Origin: a virus | Virus record (IMG/VR): IMGVR_UViG_3300020200_000009 | Location: 1-64,000 of that record | Length of the DNA stretch: 64,000 bases | Reading direction: 5' to 3' (one strand) | Part shown: positions 27,701 to 32,942 of the stretch, piece after piece | Layout of the letters: each line of letters starts with the position of its first letter | Numbering within the stretch: the stretch's first letter is position 1 | Translations under genes and position numbers: made by a program | Notes under the pieces: generated by a model | What the model was told of the DNA's origin: nothing | Database searches by the model: none | What the model saw: the letters and a program-made list of their open reading frames with translations, nothing else

Positions 27701-30700
27701 ATGCATATCGTGATACAACAATTACTATTGATGATGAAGGATATCCACAAACCAATCGTGTCAAAAATGATAGATTCATTGATGCAACTAATTTAATCAA
27801 GTCTAATAAAGAATTAATTGCTCAAGAAGCAGTTGCAATAATGAATAATCTATCTAAATTTGGAGATTTACAAATTCCTGGAGGGCACGTTAACTGTGAA
27901 GATGATGTTAAAGATGTATTAGATGCACTTATCCATGATTTACTGTATGATTGCAATGATAGAATATATGGAGCAGCATCACTGTATATTGAGCCAGAAA
28001 ATAATTCTCTTAGACATATTGAGTCTGAATGGGAAGCATCTGTAACAACGTTTAAAATTGTTAGAGATATTGCAACTCTAACAATGAGAAATGCTTTCGG
28101 TAGAGATTATATTCCTGGCACAAATAGATCTACTACAGCTGTAGAAAGCTATGAGCAGAATCCAAAAGACACTATTTTTGCAGACTGCGGTAATGCAATT
28201 GATGGAAATATTCGTTATATTGCCGAGCAAGCAGTATATGATGGACAACAACAATATCCAACTCTTGTAATTCCAGGTGGCTCAATTAACTGTGTGCATG
28301 ATGTTACTGATATCTTAGAAGCTCTGGTATTTAACCTTAAGTATGGTGGTGATAACTGGATGCAATATGCTACAGAATACTATGTAAACTATTCTGGTAA
28401 TTTACAGCATATTACATCTCAATCAGCTCAAACTATTTGGATTTTGAATAGAGCTAGAGATCTTGCAATTAAGGCAATTAAAGATGCTCCAATTACAAAT
28501 AACTCTGGGTCTACTAATATTCAAAGATATTATGATGCTGCACCAAATCCAACAAACCAACTGAGAAATTCAAATCAAACAACTGGAGTTATTATTACTG
28601 CATTTAATAACTCAGTCACCAGAACGTTTGCAGCAGGTACAAATAATATTGAAAATGCTGACAATACTAGCACTGGTATGGATAACAGTGACGATTTTGT
28701 TGCTCGTTGTGTTACGATACTTCCATCAACTACTCCAGTGAATTGTGTATTATTTGAAGGTGGTAGCACTGCCCAGGGCACATGGATTGGTTTCAGAGAT
28801 AATGGCACTTATTTAAGATTACGTGCAGGTACTGGAACTACTGCATATTCTGGAGGTGCAAGTTATACTAGTGATACTGGATTAGCAATGTTAGATATTC
28901 CTGTCTCAACATTGACTACAGCTGGTTACATGGATGGTAACCAACATGAATTAGTCTGGGAAGTTAGAGTTGGCGGTAATATTGCAACTGGACCAGGAAG
29001 AGTTAGATTGTTTATTGATGGTAACCTTGTTGGCGAAGCATCTACACCTGGTGTTTTAAATACTGGTCTTGGCGCTGCAGCAGGACTTTGGTCTAATGGT
29101 AACGTAGGAACGTTTGCAGCAACTGCAGCTGCAGTACCAAATGGAGAGCCAACTACAGCATGGCCATACCAAATTACTGGCACCATGTCTTACTATCGTG
29201 GTCGTTTAGTAGACCCAGGTTATACTGGTAATGAGGCAGCAGCAGTTATTGCTGATATTACGACCTTAATGCAAAAAGTTACCAGTGGTATTCAAACTCC
29301 AGCAACGGTTGCAACTCGTACATATACCTTACCAATAGTTTGGCCAGTTAAATTTACTCCAGAATCTGTTAAGCGTGATTTAAGTATTACATTTGATTCT
29401 GCTGGCGGTGGCAGTGGTGCAACCAGTACTTGGAATGCTACATGCTCAGAAGTTGCTTCTGCAATCAATACATTAATGGAAATATTAATTGATACTATTG
29501 AAAATGCAGCAAATAGTAATATTAATTATCTTTCAAGTATAACTAGAACATTTAAACCAACAAATAATACCATATATCAATATGGCACTTGCCATGATGT
29601 TGTGTCTGCGATAGATACGCTGTTTACCTTAATGTCTGAGACATTAGGTGCTGGTGCAGAGAATGCAAAAATGGTTGCAAATATGATTCTCTTCAATCAA
29701 ACAGCAATTGCTACAAGAGCACTTGATAAAACTACTTCATATTATGGCACAACAAATCTAACGATTGGATTCTGTAATAATGTCCTTAAAGCACTTCGTT
29801 ATGACATGATTACTGGAGGAAATGGGGCAACATTCTACTTGCTGCAGAGTTGGTTTGATGGCGAAGGAAACTTTATTGCATTCCCCACTGTAACTAGGTC
29901 TCATTTAATATATTGCATTACAAGACTCAGAGAATACATTAAGAGTGCAATGTATTTACTAGGTAGTGACCCAGCGTGGGCAACATATACCACTTATGAC
30001 CCACCTGGAAGATTAGAATGGTATCAAGAAGCTGCAGAATTTATTATAGATTCTTCTCTTAACCCGATTGAATTTGCATTAAGAAATTCTAAATTCCCAA
30101 CTGAAGCAAAAGTAACATTCCAAGCATCTGCTCATGCAGTAAATCTTAAGAATACTTACAATATGGGAATTGATTACAATACTGACCCAGCACTTGTTAC
30201 TCTCTTACCATTGATAGAAGTCGGATACGAGCGTGCTGAATATAGAATTAGAATTAATCGTCCTAACTTCTTCCGTAGAGGAGATATTCTCCAATATGTC
30301 CCAGCATCGTCAACTCCTCTTACTGGTTTGCAAAGTAATGAATACTTCTATGTAATTAATGCAGAAGCAAGTTGGTTTGAAATTGGTGCCCACTATATTC
30401 ATGATGGAAGATTTAGAAAATTTGAGGTAAGCACTACAAATACTGGAGCACAAATTTTACAGGTTGTTAGAAGATCTGGAGTTGTACAGAAAGATCCTAT
30501 TTTTGCAGTTGACCCATCAGATACACCAGTGCTTGGAGGATTTAATCTATCTGATATAATCTATGGAGTTACTTCAGAAGCATCTGCTGAGGTTGGGTTT
30601 GTGCAGAAGAATCTGGCCAAGATATTCAAAACATTCAACAGATATGACTTGATTGATGTCTCTGAAACATTGGGCGTATATGACAACTTTATAAATGGTG

Positions 30701-32928
30701 AGCAAGTTGTAGTCCAAGGAGCAACAACTAATACTGGATATGTTTATCAAACCAAAAATACAAATGATGATGGTGAAACATTTGTAAATATCATTGACAA
30801 AATTGGCACTATTTCAATTGGTGATACCATCTTAGGTATTACTAGTGGCACGACTGCTGAAATTGCTGCTATTTCTGACAGGATGTTGTTAAATGTCAAG
30901 TCTGGTGATTTCGCAGCAAATCAATGGTTGTTTGCAGAAAATGATGCAACGGAAGCATACATTACCGAATATGTAAATAAGAGCGGCACATTGACAGGGA
31001 ATACAGGAGGACGTATCACAATTGATGTTGAGACTATTCAGAATAGTTGGAATACTGGTGATGTAATTTATGGAAGTTTGACCGATTATATTCTTGATGT
31101 CAAAGGTATTTCTGGCACTCAACTTCAATTGAATCAGTATATTCACGGAACGAATGTTTATCAATTAGAGTTAGGAGTTGCAATTACGGATACTGGTGTT
31201 GCCGATACATTTAGACCTGGAGATGAAGTATATCTGCTTCAAGGAACTACGATTAAGAATCCTGGATTCAAAGCTACCGTGACAGAGTATATTAACGATA
31301 CTATCAATAATATCCATAGATTGTTTATCGCAAACTTGATTGATGTTGGAACAGGAGCACCTATTTCAGAAGTTGCTATCAGCTCAAATAATATTGGTAA
31401 AGTTGATATCGGGTCTAACTTCCCAACAGTTTACGCAAACACAATTTCTTACACTAATACTGGATATACTTCTTATGGTAAAGTTGTTGCAATTGAGCAA
31501 AGTGGGATTACTGCGAAAATCTGGGTAGAAAACGCAGTTGGTGACTTTGTTAATAACATGACTGTTAAGTCAGATTATGGATGGGGCGCAGGCGTATCCA
31601 AAGCAACTATTCTCCAAGGTAGAGTTGATAGATATTTCCGTGGATTTGATGGATCTCAAACAACATTTAGTCTGACTATTAATAATGGAGAAGCATACTT
31701 CCCAGATCCAGCAGGACATTTACTTGTATATGTAAATGCTGTTTTACAACCACCTGGTCCTACAAATGCTTATATTGCATTCTCTGATAAAATTCAATTT
31801 ACTGAAGCACCTGAAGTTGGGTCAGAATTTATTGGGTCTTACATAGGTAAACTTCGTCAACTAGATGATATTAGCTTTGAGTTTGATTCATTGCGCTCAT
31901 CGTTTAACTTAAAGCGTGGCGGTCTTTTCTACTCACTAACCTTAACCGAAGGGTCGTCTTCTGCTACTATTTTACCAGAAAATAATATTCTTGTATCTCT
32001 GAATGGAATTATTCAAGAACCAGGTGTTGCTTATAGATTAGTTGGGTCTAGAATTATTTTCTCAGAAGTGCCAAGATCTGGAGCATCGTTTGTAGGATTC
32101 TCATATATCGGTAGTGATGCTGATGTTATTGCTGCAGATGTGGTGCCACCTATTGAATCTGGAGACAAATTATTCATTGAAGGTGAAGAATTTGCTCGTG
32201 AAGTTGCTGTTATTGAGTCTTCTAACTCATTAGTAACATTTGAATATACTGGGTCGGTTAAAGGTAGAAATGCTGCTGCACTAGCACAAATTAAAGGTGG
32301 TCAACTAACAAGTGCAATTTTAACAAATCCTGGTAATGGATATACAACACGCCCCAACGTAGATATAATTTCATCCTCAGGTTTTGATGGAAGAATTAAA
32401 GCTCTGATGGGTATCACAAGAATTGATGTTAAAACTCCTGGAGTTGGATATAAGAATCCAGTTGTTGCTGTAGACACAACTGTCCCAGATGATTTTGTTT
32501 CTCCAACTGGCACTCCAATTAATGGTGGTATTGATATTTACAACCCCGATGAAAATGATGATATTATTGATAATCCTATTCCTCCTGGTTTTATCGCTAT
32601 CAATCAAAACCCTGTAAACGTAACTGTTAACCAAGGTCAAACTGCATTATTTACAGTTGCTGCTACGGTATCTAATAATCAAACTCTAAATTATCAATGG
32701 CAGAAGAAAGAATATGGTGCTGTAACTTGGTCTAATATTATTGGAGCAAACCAAGCAACATATATTACATTGAATGCTGCTCAATCTGATGATAATGATG
32801 AATTTAGAGTTGCAATTACTGCTGCTGGTGCTGCGCCAACTTATTCGTTGTCTGCAATTATTACTGTGCAGACAGGAGCAACAGTAATTAATAACTTTAA
32901 TCCATCAAATATTTTTGATGACATCTAA
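12751..32928 (+). CDS. Giant modular virion protein (6725 aa)
   Basis: An uninterrupted 20,178-nt frame encoding a probable baseplate or fibre protein. Residues 1-60 (LPEFIREEDRQFVHFLFEYY) and 677-745 (YLPTISIDYSSVNPV...LFKIMFGEEVDVYYPKDE) match an N-terminal module of large cyanophage baseplate proteins. Then come: glycine-tyrosine strand repeats (about 290-640, 1115-1370 and 3230-3300); a YHYH domain (about 1431-1560); a beta-propeller-like region (about 1837-2230); a LamG/ConA-like domain (about 2244-2428); two carbohydrate-binding CBM5/12-like repeats (about 2657-2712 and 2733-2790); seven Cys-containing helical repeats (about 3990-5770) interrupted by two more LamG-like regions (about 4455-4609 and 5287-5490); repeated L-NG-x-x-Q-x-PG-x-x-Y modules (about 3680-3721, 6324-6366 and 6413-6455); and an Ig-like domain near the end (about 6610-6712). 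There is no signal peptide or transmembrane helix. It follows gp6 in the same strand and probably helps form host-recognition or long tail structures. Individual boundaries are approximate and the T4 equivalent is not evident. Confidence 0.85.
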   Translation: MQKNIAVSDRVEFQLPEFIREEDRQFVHFLFEYYKSQEKTGRPYDILNNLLNYLDLNNYSSDILSSNTSLLKDIGIYDTKIEIENIDGFQPQDGSIMIDNEVIYYETLTRGPDAIITPGISFSQFNKKKQLLENPFSLFNGVRKNFPLLFLGTPVAPPSAEHLIVITYNSMKVPNVDYFIEGDEIRFAVAPRARTGADDSEFTQIIYLVGYADQTIITTDSIPYQEWEGTKSYPLRVNTQSYTPTSEIGLIIEKNNKLQIPYEDYTVFNQEVIFKFPIGAADKINIRSIEYIAPSFGSGAQAVVSVANDGSVSKIISTQGGKDYRLEFAPKVIIQSKDGGSGSTAKSLVSGIKNINLIDGGQGYSTYNPPIPVVVAPTDSNGSQAKLSLTVDDETGQVDSITIDNSGSGYDFIPAITFINPGGAKISNPTIDSEGRLTIGSIQLTSGGNNYTNAPLVYIDPAPPGGISAQAISKVDQDGQVYEISITNRGRGYTTPPRARIIDPIGAQVLDVTVSSGVVTNIEMLTGGSGYIDAPSVYIVDDRKDAYGVPIGGTGATAVATIFNGEITDINITNFGTGYSTQYPPKVFIATPKSARASVTVGFNEVTGFDILQNGKGYSPSAFLNCSRGVSGAVGYDQQHNEIYAGESVLRQSNHPAGSIVTNLDSLFIKEIFDKFRRQYLPTISIDYSSVNPVQIIKQIKDYYISKGTKLATQYLFKIMFGEEVDVYYPKDEIISPSAATWVVDTILRVELISGNSENLLDSELIQYADPVDLNIKPATALIENVISIIQGKDTIYELEISEETLAGSFVIPYKTTLVEPLTTTSEIITVDSTIGWPERNGTILIDDYEEVQYKEKSLNQFIECTRKKNISVGEDWDPGTTIFSNIFVYTNKGTDRECKLRILGIAEAGTTVLDDTGSYYLPGDKLKVANLGSTVVGEERLNSWLYNVKKLIKVDTVTSGGVNNQTATIKCKNPHGLLVSDQVTIYGANPVVYNGTFIVTSRIDDLTFSYQLTTPTTIVPQGNIILSVDLNRGKSDVTSINKIINEFTSNVQNTFFNKDYVYVAASGLPNYKIGPFTGSALIPGNQRKLLRFPRKVQTISERQSITPGTSIGAWINGVSIWSYKSREFVRFGPITSIDVLNGGDGYDAGNLPALEINGGNGTGAAAEVEINGKLVSFDVTNKGSGYTEQPLVSIVGGGGVGATAQAVVTGGKVTRILVEQPGSGYTSQPSVSITGGGGTGAVAVASVRGPVKSVKVTAFGSGYTSVPTIRLNSGEDALAQPIVINGRLVSIAIINSGKGYTTPPTLVINGDGFGAIAKAIIGTVGEDKGRVLSVEILNKGIGYTQGNTTIRLESVGENATFQANVFEWNKNLQSELSAKFDFASGYVFTGANNQFGGEYAHLSDPKQLRYVVGDNVFLNPVTQKFQELSANFKHSPILGWAYDGNPIYGPYGYIDPTDQNSGIRRLRTSYKLKTNIVFDAITNPTPARIDGPSLTTYPAGTFIDDYFYNFQSGDLDNYNGRFCKTPDFPDGVYAYFVTVDASDAGIAEFPYIVGPQYNSLPDGWNFGQGATQENIPMDVVRFRDPFTDVDIDVERQPNQTTSILTTEIEGYPIVFDIQDSNNDGLIDANEQQEVLELSEEATLQIFDYFPQVSVESRVDIEVESTTQFEDAIIDGFVIENPGVSYQVNDVVFFDNEGTGGFGASALIDSVKGQKLVSYTKEIIADKPYGVITTEIGHELKQNDEIIVDSTPVLDNTNKTFKVKVVAGIEKINIIQSGTGYNETIPPTFELLSETGQDGALELVLENTGQINKVNIINSGNAYDTANPPEIRVSHPQQFKKTRYWLTEYYEASGVVRVYHSVTTSQRFTYICGSITETDGDIAGFIAKFDDLGSKVWERNLLPQNAGQKRLEFVKMVVTEDTENDFIYLVGQSYNTGSTQYNPDVFLALYESGYNNANVPDGILKWQRSIAGISGSTRRDYVTSIALDQEKRIYICGYTDTNSPDPDDMWVIQCSIDGDIKEKRKIASEDASEKMYQIQMIKDDIFFFVGVNEDNDDLLFGQFEFDGANIEVDWINQIPVIGGQVQNPKFAFDEYGACVVVWDVFNSVTAKVEKIQVSKFLLETARSVWDWSKTVTLSTTFTSINNAGISVDIFGNYVVVSDVVTEQNEKFAIIHYLKYDGSILKETKVKDVTNIGFSAKHHTTDNSGDCIIVANRQQSNQLASFRFNTFGNLEFDFTKQKLATWSYVDQTNVTLDSTVFKYGTRSLKYLAGGKPAKLNNFNITPVEWSMRAWFSMKTTAWSTAHEPVFFEVVPATGSKIRFSIDGNSSSPNYQKVLVYVNSTLVASSVSQTSWTAFGGAAWVHITFQKRLESLGLYKYEVFVNGNLQLSYQSTTDIGLDDVVIGGPVTSPTTTNCFIGNIDDLVIDDIAPYFNSYTVPTAEIEITTRDSDVALIKFDRLHTNRDTFTFADLTKYKDFEFSDIESTTTWTDIVIPGFTTWELGPGGLQILDMSQVVSTFNPTTFNLTTKKYQYTSKTSTIPSPRGKRLLITSEVINKFYLKDASYQKIDNVMNIVLNQDVKFTKYALLQQFNSLGVVSAFGTIVEVPTGSLTQPGVGNTYKIGKVFGTFNTTDRLKTSVGDINHIEGEYFDTEEAESPWQPGKAYVVGNRVYSNKRIYASQTDGVSGTISPQHTAGTATDGNLNWALVGNAGIFTINLAEKPYPRPKYTDLDMPEWDAHKLYAVGQKVWWKLNVYTVATGGGGVSGTNPPVHSSGNASDGGVTWSHTSTNTPISSFARFLPYDQGNHYSVTIEEIHPGSNFIPGDVVTFNQSNLQLSTDRKVATILGFASVKKIRVTARLEKDIIPQTPTRTNLVYCTSSTPHFYKESDIIFSEGFQGTQFNGSFFVKDVIGSRDFIFAIRSTALTAPQFTSNAIANVNIYAKHPTLTFTRNHQYNFDLSDASNFGYYLSFSQDNQYKLEYSFNNIIREGTPGIAALGAAPFVKFLAIGALTNISYYFDPSRIGNTSPVGANSFIDVLETPFKGRFKINEVTNDFTFKFPLLIEPERSSAEVGADDQDNEYSYYSTTSVKAVGPINSIKLVSPGGFYKKLPIVKEIASFRRIEKIIIVSGGTEYAPGVYYDVPIFGDGEGAKCIVTVDFDDEVGSGTVVDIDISDPGKGYTFATVDIDAIPGILGPQLAGSGAVATVIIPEEGSGSSVFLTGKNIGKIKRLKNNEFGFGYSHDYTLKPEITFPVNLQLFNTSILSQIKVTNPGSGYTSAPAVVIEGGGGTGADALAIIKNNRLSEIQIKNPGSGYSSEPTITLKSEFNYVVNLDLNYLQFNFPHGITTGAPIQLRAEDVGTTVGELPKPSSAGLTTLVEGQIYYAITGDINSLEPAQLRFALTAQAAAAGDYITFLTQGSGRQVLLTEVFGGKAEAVVETSRFLAGETVFQGSTIEQATAIGKVSTNTGWQIGPKILKIVDYEGDWKIGEKVNGVISKASGVIDNLSMARGVLNIGSLTKTPGKFIDDVGKPSEIVQKIQDSFFYQNFSYVVKSDIPITRWKTQILRNNHAAGFLMFGQLQLSGGKDISGRRVATAFTKEVNINNYANINEITSFAAAEPIYTDYNNTEVLFRKKRLTSSEEILTSIVKKLDNIANLFNGIDKAFPLTIQGEQVVINTNQLLITLNGVIQSPGDAYQVVGGNIVFSEPPKPSSKVVYKTLGITPIPIYRIALYSAQVGATNYGIFPTLGQQVKGNNSNVIATVIDSGTNHIDVINLTGGSFQLNEEIVRGNLFSALVQTVTLLNTETIFRFEETVTNLSGNTAVINQVNVNNGQLTDRVVVSKTSGTAEYETGIFDIKLNDFIYSASSKIAGKVTYISPYVDPQTNQPVEELILNQGSTFYGLLFERLVSITNPNIILDDISKSSITPTELYDSDKRINSSFLSFEDVRSTEVEYTDLANGTLVDEEFVANKKVVYANPVSAYHGSATNRFKDASDMIKFNKQEIIDFAEAEIAVEFPDFYFPGDVITNPFSRYSDAYRMIQKNKNLIVGMAYDDMKTQYPSATIPNVNKCKRDLTYFVDALSIDVFRGGNVYTRKFTLQYFVNGTFTYVNAQELETRFAYEKALSWMKKAITNQLAGTITAVNSTDSWVGYQDLTITADPSPNDPYGTNGSNTSNTNIDVCSDVQDALETLWEIVDVALGDGDLTELPDEDLGTYSPNEIKCRRDIGLFIDAIADDVDRGGNYNIVKFTKKYFNTSGQPITNGLVNEEAQSVVAFEKARDLAYRAINNLLYYKILSPVSPNYNLNDPLSYGGTAPGHTYDANYSSGNNQDVANCADVKSYIATLTDIAVDAIVAGNLDNINALSSITDGTYEDGENVRSTKLAFKNKSTGLFTTGDQIKGVTSNAIFKAIGSNTGLKWIYAGPITGTFQVGEYITNSTLTNQGGVTQSVVVKKAELSGTKSLKFSGTSYLSAAESYDFNFGAVDNFTLEGWIRPSGITGTQHIFDLRRVVDSGLRVIMDNKKLRVYDGTTSLIISADVFNTANTWYHVSVVRTNNVLQAYVNGAQVGSNYADTNNYKYAPCYVGSSFQGTSAFTGYMDNVYVKKGESDHTGAFTPPTQIDYTDSNIVLGLDGEGPLIVSTTDTYATLTSVNVYSSTIKVVDYENLSFVIKDIDLGRKEYRDCAKIIGVNSAWIADEAVGRMKTQFPDFIMPGDDPGSNQYGGTNYCIRDTRDFIIPALVKDLETGGNYNTLYTARTYLTTSGKLQHIGNEILQTVYTWDEVSNIMIDVITTVSSDLTGAYSDRLRIPNNFASPASQAVQDEIRKLMDDMLEVIAPSPDRFRDSGVIIWKNRDYIADEVVGYIQNKYVQTLGGVAVDFLIIPGGDAACKKDIKTYIIPAIIADLATGGTYQTQTVIDNYLDSQKNILFVEDELNPMLDAFNRTKELCQYAINNLLLNPGETAAGLGVPTWVQDDYYEPQYTTKNAYRDTTITIDDEGYPQTNRVKNDRFIDATNLIKSNKELIAQEAVAIMNNLSKFGDLQIPGGHVNCEDDVKDVLDALIHDLLYDCNDRIYGAASLYIEPENNSLRHIESEWEASVTTFKIVRDIATLTMRNAFGRDYIPGTNRSTTAVESYEQNPKDTIFADCGNAIDGNIRYIAEQAVYDGQQQYPTLVIPGGSINCVHDVTDILEALVFNLKYGGDNWMQYATEYYVNYSGNLQHITSQSAQTIWILNRARDLAIKAIKDAPITNNSGSTNIQRYYDAAPNPTNQLRNSNQTTGVIITAFNNSVTRTFAAGTNNIENADNTSTGMDNSDDFVARCVTILPSTTPVNCVLFEGGSTAQGTWIGFRDNGTYLRLRAGTGTTAYSGGASYTSDTGLAMLDIPVSTLTTAGYMDGNQHELVWEVRVGGNIATGPGRVRLFIDGNLVGEASTPGVLNTGLGAAAGLWSNGNVGTFAATAAAVPNGEPTTAWPYQITGTMSYYRGRLVDPGYTGNEAAAVIADITTLMQKVTSGIQTPATVATRTYTLPIVWPVKFTPESVKRDLSITFDSAGGGSGATSTWNATCSEVASAINTLMEILIDTIENAANSNINYLSSITRTFKPTNNTIYQYGTCHDVVSAIDTLFTLMSETLGAGAENAKMVANMILFNQTAIATRALDKTTSYYGTTNLTIGFCNNVLKALRYDMITGGNGATFYLLQSWFDGEGNFIAFPTVTRSHLIYCITRLREYIKSAMYLLGSDPAWATYTTYDPPGRLEWYQEAAEFIIDSSLNPIEFALRNSKFPTEAKVTFQASAHAVNLKNTYNMGIDYNTDPALVTLLPLIEVGYERAEYRIRINRPNFFRRGDILQYVPASSTPLTGLQSNEYFYVINAEASWFEIGAHYIHDGRFRKFEVSTTNTGAQILQVVRRSGVVQKDPIFAVDPSDTPVLGGFNLSDIIYGVTSEASAEVGFVQKNLAKIFKTFNRYDLIDVSETLGVYDNFINGEQVVVQGATTNTGYVYQTKNTNDDGETFVNIIDKIGTISIGDTILGITSGTTAEIAAISDRMLLNVKSGDFAANQWLFAENDATEAYITEYVNKSGTLTGNTGGRITIDVETIQNSWNTGDVIYGSLTDYILDVKGISGTQLQLNQYIHGTNVYQLELGVAITDTGVADTFRPGDEVYLLQGTTIKNPGFKATVTEYINDTINNIHRLFIANLIDVGTGAPISEVAISSNNIGKVDIGSNFPTVYANTISYTNTGYTSYGKVVAIEQSGITAKIWVENAVGDFVNNMTVKSDYGWGAGVSKATILQGRVDRYFRGFDGSQTTFSLTINNGEAYFPDPAGHLLVYVNAVLQPPGPTNAYIAFSDKIQFTEAPEVGSEFIGSYIGKLRQLDDISFEFDSLRSSFNLKRGGLFYSLTLTEGSSSATILPENNILVSLNGIIQEPGVAYRLVGSRIIFSEVPRSGASFVGFSYIGSDADVIAADVVPPIESGDKLFIEGEEFAREVAVIESSNSLVTFEYTGSVKGRNAAALAQIKGGQLTSAILTNPGNGYTTRPNVDIISSSGFDGRIKALMGITRIDVKTPGVGYKNPVVAVDTTVPDDFVSPTGTPINGGIDIYNPDENDDIIDNPIPPGFIAINQNPVNVTVNQGQTALFTVAATVSNNQTLNYQWQKKEYGAVTWSNIIGANQATYITLNAAQSDDNDEFRVAITAAGAAPTYSLSAIITVQTGATVINNFNPSNIFDDI
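24718..30060 (+). repeat. Seven-copy helical repeat region within the giant protein
   Basis: A roughly 120-170 residue unit recurs. Its pattern is a helix ending N-K-x-x-I-A-x-E-A-V, a target I-P-G-G, a C-x-x-D-V/I motif, then a DAL...DL-x-x-GGN segment, a Y-x-x-x-x-G-x-L strand and a helix ARDLAxxAINN. Copies start near 24718, 25400, 26780, 27270, 27770, 28180 and 29680. Two beta-rich LamG-like insertions lie between copies. The region is diverged but clearly homologous. Confidence 0.65.
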
Positions 32929-32932
32929 ATAA
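32925..32932 (+). promoter_or_regulatory. Late-promoter-like box CTAAATAA
   Basis: CTAAATAA overlaps the giant gene stop and is only 10 nt before the ATG at 32943, so it would leave little leader unless initiation occurs close by. An AAAAGGA Shine-Dalgarno-like run lies between them. Confidence 0.4.
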
Positions 32933-32942
32933 AAGGAAAAAC

